NCBI GenBank assembly: GCA_016649795.1
Contig: JAENWZ010000009.1
Span: forward strand, 1-19,588
Direction of reading: 5' to 3'
Source: Proteiniphilum sp.
GTDB taxonomy: Bacteria; Bacteroidota; Bacteroidia; Bacteroidales; Dysgonomonadaceae
DNA: 19,588 nucleotides
A model generated the notes under the pieces. The model was not told the origin of the DNA, did not search any database, and saw only the letters and a list, made by a program, of their open reading frames with translations. The first letter of the stretch is position 1. Each line of letters starts with the position of its first letter. Below are positions 14,636 through 19,588 of this stretch, piece by piece. Position numbers and translations under genes: made by a program.

Positions 14636-16083
14636 AATCTCTTTCGTGCCTGTAGTTCCCATGTTCTTATTCTGTCTTTGTAAAGGTTATGTGCATTCAT
14701 CTTCTCAATATCGAGTGATGCATCACTGTTCTCTTCCCAACGGCGGCAGAGATACAATATATCATAGATACGACCGATCTGATAGTGGCGTGAGATATTC
14801 AGTCCGAGGGCGTAATCCTCACCGTAGCTTGTGTTGGGTAGCTTGATCTCCCTCAACAGCGGGGTGTAAAAGGCGCGGGGTGCACCCAGCCCGTTGATGC
14901 GCAAGGCGTTGTTCCTGCCATTGTCGGGTGTCCACTCCCTGTGGTCGATGATGCCCGGCGGGATCATCTCCATATCGAAGTTGGTCATCTGATAGGTGCC
15001 CACCACCATACCGCAGTTTTGTGCATAGAAGGCATCGACGATCTTCTGCAGTGTATCCTCACCGCTGTATACATCGTCGCTGTCGATCTGCACGGCAAAT
15101 TTCCCGCATGCAGGGTTATGCACACCCATATTCCAGCACCCGCCGATACCCAGATCGTCCCTTTCGGGGATGATATGTATCAGCCTTGCATCCTCACTGA
15201 AGTCATTGATGGCCTCCGTGGTACCATCGCTGGAGTGATTGTCCACCACGATGAGGTTGAAAGGGAAATTGGTTTTCTGCATTAACACCGAGGAGATGGC
15301 ATCTTTGATGGTTTTGATGCGGTTGCGCACCGGGATGATTACCGAGGCTTCACAGGCAAAAGTGCCTTTGTTGAACTCAATGGTCTTGAATGTGGGTTTC
15401 AGGTATGCACCCACATCTTTCAGATGCTGCGTACAGGCCTGCTCCATCTCCATCTGCAACTGACGGTTTTTAGGATCCACGTAATCAAATATTTTCTGTC
15501 CCGATGCACGGGTATCCTCCTCTATCTCGGTGTAGAGGTACTCGTTGATATGCAGTAGCGGATTCTTCTGCGACACCTTGAGCCTGAGGTCGTAGAGTCC
15601 GGCAAACCTGTACGCTTCGTTTTTCATCCTACGGGCTGCTTTTTTCAGTGCCTTCGCATTGTAGAGGAGCAATGAGCCGAAGTTAAAGTCATCACGCAGA
15701 CTGCCCTCCTGGTAGTCGATCACCGGATGATTGCTCTTCTCTCCGTTGCTGATGGCGTAATAATCGGCATAAACCATTCCGGCCCGGGTATCTTCCGCTA
15801 TACGTATCATCCGCTCCAGTGCGAAGTAACCGGGTTTCAACACCGTCTGCTTCTGATAGATAAGCGTATAGTCGGCGCTCGATTTCTGGGCGATCTTCTT
15901 TACCGTGGAGCTGCTTTGGAGCGTATCGATGGCGATGTTTTTGCAACCTTTGATTGATGCCGTGATATTCTCCGGGGTAAGCAGCCAGATCTTGTTGACC
16001 GATTCCGATTGCTTGAGCTCTTCTACCGTTTTTCTTGCCTGTTCCGGTTCTGTGAAGAGGATAAATGCATCTATTGTTTTCAT
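14632..16083 (-). CDS. GT2 glycosyltransferase with degenerate tandem N-terminal half
   Basis: A 483-residue family 2 transferase without membrane segments. The C-terminal half is a full GT-A domain: ASVIIPVRNRIKTIKDAISS (246-265), VVDNHSSDGT (279-288, D281 for UDP binding), QIDSDDVYSGEDT (332-344, with D334 and D336 as the DXD metal site), GEDYALGL (421-428, likely catalytic base region) and YLCRRWEENSD (444-454). The N-terminal half (about 1-235) resembles a second copy of the fold. It has ALERMIRIAEDTRAGMVYAD (88-107) and FNFGSLLLYNAKAL, but YQKQTVLKPG (76-85) stands where a working domain has DADD, so it is probably inactive. Donor and acceptor sugars are unknown. The gene overlaps the SpoIID-like gene by 4 nt and lies 38 nt after the exported amidase gene. 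Confidence 0.88.
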   Translation of the reverse strand: MKTIDAFILFTEPEQARKTVEELKQSESVNKIWLLTPENITASIKGCKNIAIDTLQSSSTVKKIAQKSSADYTLIYQKQTVLKPGYFALERMIRIAEDTRAGMVYADYYAISNGEKSNHPVIDYQEGSLRDDFNFGSLLLYNAKALKKAARRMKNEAYRFAGLYDLRLKVSQKNPLLHINEYLYTEIEEDTRASGQKIFDYVDPKNRQLQMEMEQACTQHLKDVGAYLKPTFKTIEFNKGTFACEASVIIPVRNRIKTIKDAISSVLMQKTNFPFNLIVVDNHSSDGTTEAINDFSEDARLIHIIPERDDLGIGGCWNMGVHNPACGKFAVQIDSDDVYSGEDTLQKIVDAFYAQNCGMVVGTYQMTNFDMEMIPPGIIDHREWTPDNGRNNALRINGLGAPRAFYTPLLREIKLPNTSYGEDYALGLNISRHYQIGRIYDILYLCRRWEENSDASLDIEKMNAHNLYKDRIRTWELQARKRL

Positions 16084-16097
16084 ATTTTGTTTTTTTT

Positions 16098-16120
16098 AGC
16101 GTTCAGTTTTCAGCGTTCAG
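16098..16120. repeat. short tandem repeat before the glycosyltransferase gene
   Basis: AGCGTTCAG occurs twice (16098-16106 and 16112-16120) with a 14-bp period, filling most of the 38-bp gap after the amidase gene's stop. It is the only non-coding sequence between the two genes and may be a slippage product. Confidence 0.6.
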
Positions 16121-16121
16121 C

Positions 16122-19100
16122 TTACGGCTTTTCGCTTATTGTTTCCATAATTCCTTTGATCAGCCTGTTTCTACTCTCCTGACCCTTGACAGCTTCTATA
16201 GGGAAACCCAGGATGCAGCTGTTGTAACTCTCTCCTTTAAAGAGGATGCCTGCACTCAGATTGTTCTCCGAATAGCGAAGAACGGTGAATGCGTTTTCGT
16301 CTGCCGGCTCAATGGCGTCGGGGTGCTCCACCACGTAGCTCTCGCTGTTCAGCTCGTGGTAATAGCTGTAATCACCCTCAATCGCGCTGAATGGAGAGGC
16401 AACAGATTTAATTTGCCCTGTCACAGCACCGTTGTTATTGCGCCATTTGTATTTGAGTGTGTTTTGTGCCCACTCGCGCTCCTCTTTGGTGGAAAAGGGA
16501 TTGTCCCACAGGTCGGTACCGACAAAAGCGCCGCTGACGATGATGTTGCCACCATTGTTACAATAGGCGGTGAGTGCCTCCTGTTGTTTTTTGGAGAATG
16601 TCTTGAACCGGGGTGGCTTCACTCCGCGGGCAATGCTCCACTCCCGTTGCTTTCCGAGGATCCAGTCGACGGTTTTGTAATCGGACAGATTCACCGAACC
16701 GTTATCCACTGCGCTTGCCGCGCATGAAACGAATGAATATCCAGCGTCGGCAAATGCCTCTCCGTGAATAGAGGGATAGTCGAAAGTGTTGCCTGCAATC
16801 CGGGTAGTTTCATAGTTGGCGTTGCTGTCACCAAAGCCCGATGCATCGTCGTCCATCCAGGGGATGATACGTCGGTATTCATGCATCTGACCGATAAAGT
16901 GGTGGTCGGCAATATAGGGAACGCCATTGTCCACGCTTCCCGCGAACCCTGCAATGCTGTCCTCCGAGGTAGTGAAGCTGTGTGGTGCGGAAACACGGGT
17001 GAAACCGTTCACGATCAGCATCTCTCCTTTCTGGTCTGATTTCCGGCAGACCGAAAGGATCTCCGACGGGAAGCTTTTACCACCCTCGTTCACGGCAACC
17101 ACCATGTAACTGTAGATAGCATCCTTCCGCAGGGTTGTTTTGTAGCTGTTGCTGCTCACCAGCACGCCGTTATCGAATCCCCCGCCATTGATGCGGGTGT
17201 AGATAATGTACTGTGCGGGTGTAGCCGATGGTTCTGATGAATCGATTGTTGGCTGCCATCTCAGTTCCACCTCTGTTTCGTCAATAAAGAGAGCAGAGAA
17301 CTCCTTCACCGGCAACGGCTGTACCACATAAGGGCGGTTGTATTGCGTTGCAAGGAACTTGAGCATCCCTTTGTAGATAGAGCGGCTCACCGTGAAACGG
17401 AAGGAGGGATCGAGGCCGTAGCGCATATCTGCGAAGTTCTGGTGTGAGAGCAGCTCCAGCAGCATGGTGGGCACATTGGGTATGCGTGCCTCAGCATAAG
17501 AGCGGTTCCATAGATGACGGCGTGTCCAGTCCGGTTCGAAATCGCGACGGATATCGCTCACGATCTCTTCCATGATCAGTTCCGACAGGTCGCGCGACGC
17601 CCAACGTGAACGTCCGTTCTCGAACAGTTCGTCGTTGAAGTGTGTCATGTAGATACCCAGCGTTCCCACGATGGTGTCACCCCAGAAGGTTCCCGCATCG
17701 GTATGGAAAGCGAATGTCAGATCCAGAGGGATGTTAAGCCCTTCGGCTTTAGGCAGCACGGAAGAGCCACCTGCCAGCCAGTTGACCCAGACACCGCGAC
17801 TGGCATAGTCGTCGGTGTAATCATTCTTCCCTTTGCTTCGGTTGTAGACCGTGTCGGGTACGCCCGCCCACTGCATCCAGTAACGGGCACCCTCGGTGTA
17901 ACGGGGATAACCGCTTATTTTGGGTGTGTAGCTGATCTTTGAAACGAGCGTCTCTTTCCGGATCAGGCTGTCAGAGCTCTTTGTGTTCTCACTCTCGAAT
18001 CCGGCGGGGTGCGGCATACGGGCAATATTTCCCATGCCCCCGCCTATTTTCACTGCATCGGCAGTCACTGTTCTCCCGGCGCGCCGGCTTCTGTTGGAGA
18101 GCGTGATCTTGTGATCACTGCCCGCATTAAAATGGAAGGTTCCAAGGAAGATCCATGTGCCGCCCCCCATCTGCTGGTTGAGATGAAAATCTGTTCTCCC
18201 TCCCGCATGATAGATGCTGTAGAGCGCATCATCGCTGCTGTTCTTAACTGTTTGATAAGATACATACACTCCGTATTCTCCTTTCTCAGGTATGTCGGCT
18301 CTCCAGGTGGCAACAGATTCTGTACCTTTCGAAACGGTTTTTGTTTGTCTTGTCCTGCCCATTCTAAAGGGATTTTCACCATCCATATAGATATTTTTAG
18401 GGTTGGCAAACCCTGCGGAGTCACTCTCCTGCCATCTCTCCCTGCCAATTGTCTCGGAGTAGGCGGAGCCGTTGCTGCTGCCGTCTTGGTCGATAATCAG
18501 CTCGGTGGTGTTGTAATCCCTTTCACGGGGAAGGAGCACGCTGGCACCGGCATTCTCCAGCATCGGCACCAGGAATGGGACCACATAACTCTGTGTGTAG
18601 AGGTCCTCCACCGTCTGGAAAATGCGTGCTCTTTGCCATTCCCACCGCCCCAGCTTCTGCTCGTAATACCAGCCGTGGCTCTGCCACAGGGCTATATGGT
18701 TGTTATGTAGTCCTTTACTGAATTCATTGATTGGAGCGGAGATATTGGTGATAAGTGCTGTTTTCACCTTATGAGTGATCAGGCGGTTTTTATCTATCTG
18801 CTTATTCCGGAAATGGTTGGGCACGAGATGACTGATCTCCTGCTCGTCGGTGAAGACGCTGATGCGGTATTTCTTCTGTGCCGGGGGGAGATAATAACGA
18901 ATGCTGTCATAGATAAGATGAACGATTTTTTTCCGCATGGGGAGATAGGAGAGTGACAGGTTGGTGTGAAATTCGATGCTTTTTCTCCGTTCTTTCAGCG
19001 CGATGCTGTCCACCGTCACTCTCCCCGGTCGCAGCATTGTCTCCCGGTAGATATGAGTCAGAGATTTACCGAGTCTTTGTTGAATTGAATCAGTATTATT

Positions 19101-19178
19101 GTTCTGCGAATAGGTGAGAAAATGTACAAAAAGAAAGATGAACATTGTGACAACCGACTTTATCATGCTTGAATACAT
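16122..19178 (-). CDS. exported N-acetylmuramoyl-L-alanine amidase-like protein with golvesin-type insertion (often named xanthan lyase)
   Basis: A 1018-residue secreted protein from the chosen ATG, beginning MYSSMIKSVVTMFIFLFVHF with cleavage near LTYSQ-N. The ATG four codons on is equally good. Domains: N-terminal region; an Amidase_3-like zinc peptidase in two pieces, with Zn ligands H168 (WQSHGW), E191 (QTVEDLY) and H492 (FAFHTDAG) and catalytic E575 (MLLELLSHQN); between them a golvesin C-terminal-like beta domain at about 255-385 (WRADIPEKGEYGVYVSYQTV); an Fn3-like domain at about 620-710; and an alpha/beta C-terminal domain at about 715-1018, GATase-like with YCNNGGNIIVSGAFVGTDLW. It likely strips stem peptides from wall glycan outside the inner membrane, making strands NamZ can attack. 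The frame continues to 19283, but that start would bury the signal peptide about 40 residues in. Confidence 0.85.
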   Translation of the reverse strand: MYSSMIKSVVTMFIFLFVHFLTYSQNNNTDSIQQRLGKSLTHIYRETMLRPGRVTVDSIALKERRKSIEFHTNLSLSYLPMRKKIVHLIYDSIRYYLPPAQKKYRISVFTDEQEISHLVPNHFRNKQIDKNRLITHKVKTALITNISAPINEFSKGLHNNHIALWQSHGWYYEQKLGRWEWQRARIFQTVEDLYTQSYVVPFLVPMLENAGASVLLPRERDYNTTELIIDQDGSSNGSAYSETIGRERWQESDSAGFANPKNIYMDGENPFRMGRTRQTKTVSKGTESVATWRADIPEKGEYGVYVSYQTVKNSSDDALYSIYHAGGRTDFHLNQQMGGGTWIFLGTFHFNAGSDHKITLSNRSRRAGRTVTADAVKIGGGMGNIARMPHPAGFESENTKSSDSLIRKETLVSKISYTPKISGYPRYTEGARYWMQWAGVPDTVYNRSKGKNDYTDDYASRGVWVNWLAGGSSVLPKAEGLNIPLDLTFAFHTDAGTFWGDTIVGTLGIYMTHFNDELFENGRSRWASRDLSELIMEEIVSDIRRDFEPDWTRRHLWNRSYAEARIPNVPTMLLELLSHQNFADMRYGLDPSFRFTVSRSIYKGMLKFLATQYNRPYVVQPLPVKEFSALFIDETEVELRWQPTIDSSEPSATPAQYIIYTRINGGGFDNGVLVSSNSYKTTLRKDAIYSYMVVAVNEGGKSFPSEILSVCRKSDQKGEMLIVNGFTRVSAPHSFTTSEDSIAGFAGSVDNGVPYIADHHFIGQMHEYRRIIPWMDDDASGFGDSNANYETTRIAGNTFDYPSIHGEAFADAGYSFVSCAASAVDNGSVNLSDYKTVDWILGKQREWSIARGVKPPRFKTFSKKQQEALTAYCNNGGNIIVSGAFVGTDLWDNPFSTKEEREWAQNTLKYKWRNNNGAVTGQIKSVASPFSAIEGDYSYYHELNSESYVVEHPDAIEPADENAFTVLRYSENNLSAGILFKGESYNSCILGFPIEAVKGQESRNRLIKGIMETISEKP

Positions 19179-19301
19179 AGTGTGTTGTCGAATGGAATTG
19201 GTATATTTTTCTTTTTGGCACTTCACATCGGGGATTGTTTGATGATATTGTAAAAGTAACAAAACTCTCTTAATTGTCATCATTATTTCTTTCTGTTTTT
19301 T

Positions 19302-19588
19302 TTATCTCTTCTCAACAATCTCAGAAGGATCACTCTCTTTGTTGTCTTTGTTGATGGCTGATATGCAGTAAAACCCCTGTGAAGTGACAGCTGTAAAATT
19401 ATCCTTTGTTATTGTATGGATCACGCCCTCTTTTTCAGGATTAGCGAAATAGTAGATCACCGACCTTACATCTCCTGCGGTGTTCCATTTCAGCTGACCA
19501 TTGTCGATCCTTACGTTCTCCGGTTTCTGAGGATCGGGCGCAACGCTTCTTCCGATAAAAGGGATCAGGGAGGGTCTACTGTATAACG
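19302..19588 (-). CDS. C-terminal end of a GHL10-type glycoside hydrolase (partial)
   Basis: The 94 codons visible before the TAA at 19302 end a larger protein. The stretch LYSRPSLIPFIGRSVAPDPQ is the end of a GHL10 (glycosyl hydrolase-like 10) barrel and its linker. It is followed by a short Fn3-like module (PENVRIDNGQLKWNTAGDVR, YYFANPEKEG, GFYCISAINKDNKESDPSEI). GHL10 enzymes in Bacteroidales are exported and several act on peptidoglycan glycan. The frame has no interruption up to the window edge. It lies 123 nt upstream of the amidase start chosen here, in the same direction, so it is probably the earlier member of the same run. The catalytic part is outside the window, so the family call rests on the end region alone. 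Confidence 0.68.
   Translation of the reverse strand, partial: LYSRPSLIPFIGRSVAPDPQKPENVRIDNGQLKWNTAGDVRSVIYYFANPEKEGVIHTITKDNFTAVTSQGFYCISAINKDNKESDPSEIVEKR

Noticed and set aside
18009..18710. Plus-strand open frame of 233 codons opposite the amidase gene
   Set aside because: Shadow frame; the minus strand encodes continuous amidase and golvesin motifs here.
19179..19283. Upstream start of the amidase-like protein, only 18 nt after the GHL10 stop
   Set aside because: The spacing is attractive, but it places the signal peptide after about 40 polar residues. The ATGs at 19178 or 19166 give a normal secretion signal.

Overview
The window looks like a chromosomal piece of a Bacteroidales bacterium, most likely a Dysgonomonadaceae/Porphyromonadaceae-type anaerobe (Proteiniphilum, Petrimonas or Tannerella relatives). 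Three things point there: promoters of the Bacteroidetes type (TTTG, about 19-22 bp, TAnnTTTG), few Shine-Dalgarno sites, and a MurQ-MurK-MurT-NamZ-AmpG gene set of the kind known from Tannerella forsythia. The genus is an inference from gene content; no rRNA gene is present.

Left part (1-6.1 kb): housekeeping genes in several transcription units. pyrB and pyrI (aspartate carbamoyltransferase catalytic and regulatory chains, minus strand; pyrI runs off the left edge) follow a saccharopine-dehydrogenase-family gene, probably the carboxy(nor)spermidine dehydrogenase of the alternative spermidine pathway. A very clear intrinsic terminator separates this gene from pyrB. On the plus strand come a YbdG/MscM-like mechanosensitive channel and a FabH-like ketoacyl synthase, each with its own Bacteroidetes-type promoter. 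A nitroreductase converges on the synthase gene with 7 bp between the stops.

Middle (6.2-7.5 kb): a secreted alpha/beta hydrolase whose C-terminus has been lost. The family-like sequence breaks off just before the expected catalytic histidine, and an unrelated reading frame continues across the junction. Upstream of it lies an unrecognised 113-residue protein.

Right part (7.5-19.6 kb): all genes on the minus strand, closely packed, forming a peptidoglycan-salvage locus. In transcription order: a GHL10-type glycoside hydrolase (only its C-terminus is in the window), a large exported amidase-like protein split by a golvesin-type domain, a GT2 glycosyltransferase with a degenerate tandem first half, a SpoIID/LytB-type protein that overlaps the transferase gene by 4 nt and has no signal peptide, AmpG-type permease, NamZ (GH171 exo-N-acetylmuramidase), a 152-nt gap, then MurT, MurK and MurQ.

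The inferred logic is as follows. The exported amidase strips stem peptides, the hydrolases trim the bare glycan, NamZ releases MurNAc, MurT brings it across the inner membrane, MurK phosphorylates it, and MurQ removes the lactyl ether to give GlcNAc-6-phosphate. AmpG would import intact anhydro-muropeptides in parallel. The part without an obvious place in known recycling schemes is the translationally coupled GT2 plus unexported SpoIID pair; that is the best candidate for something undescribed.
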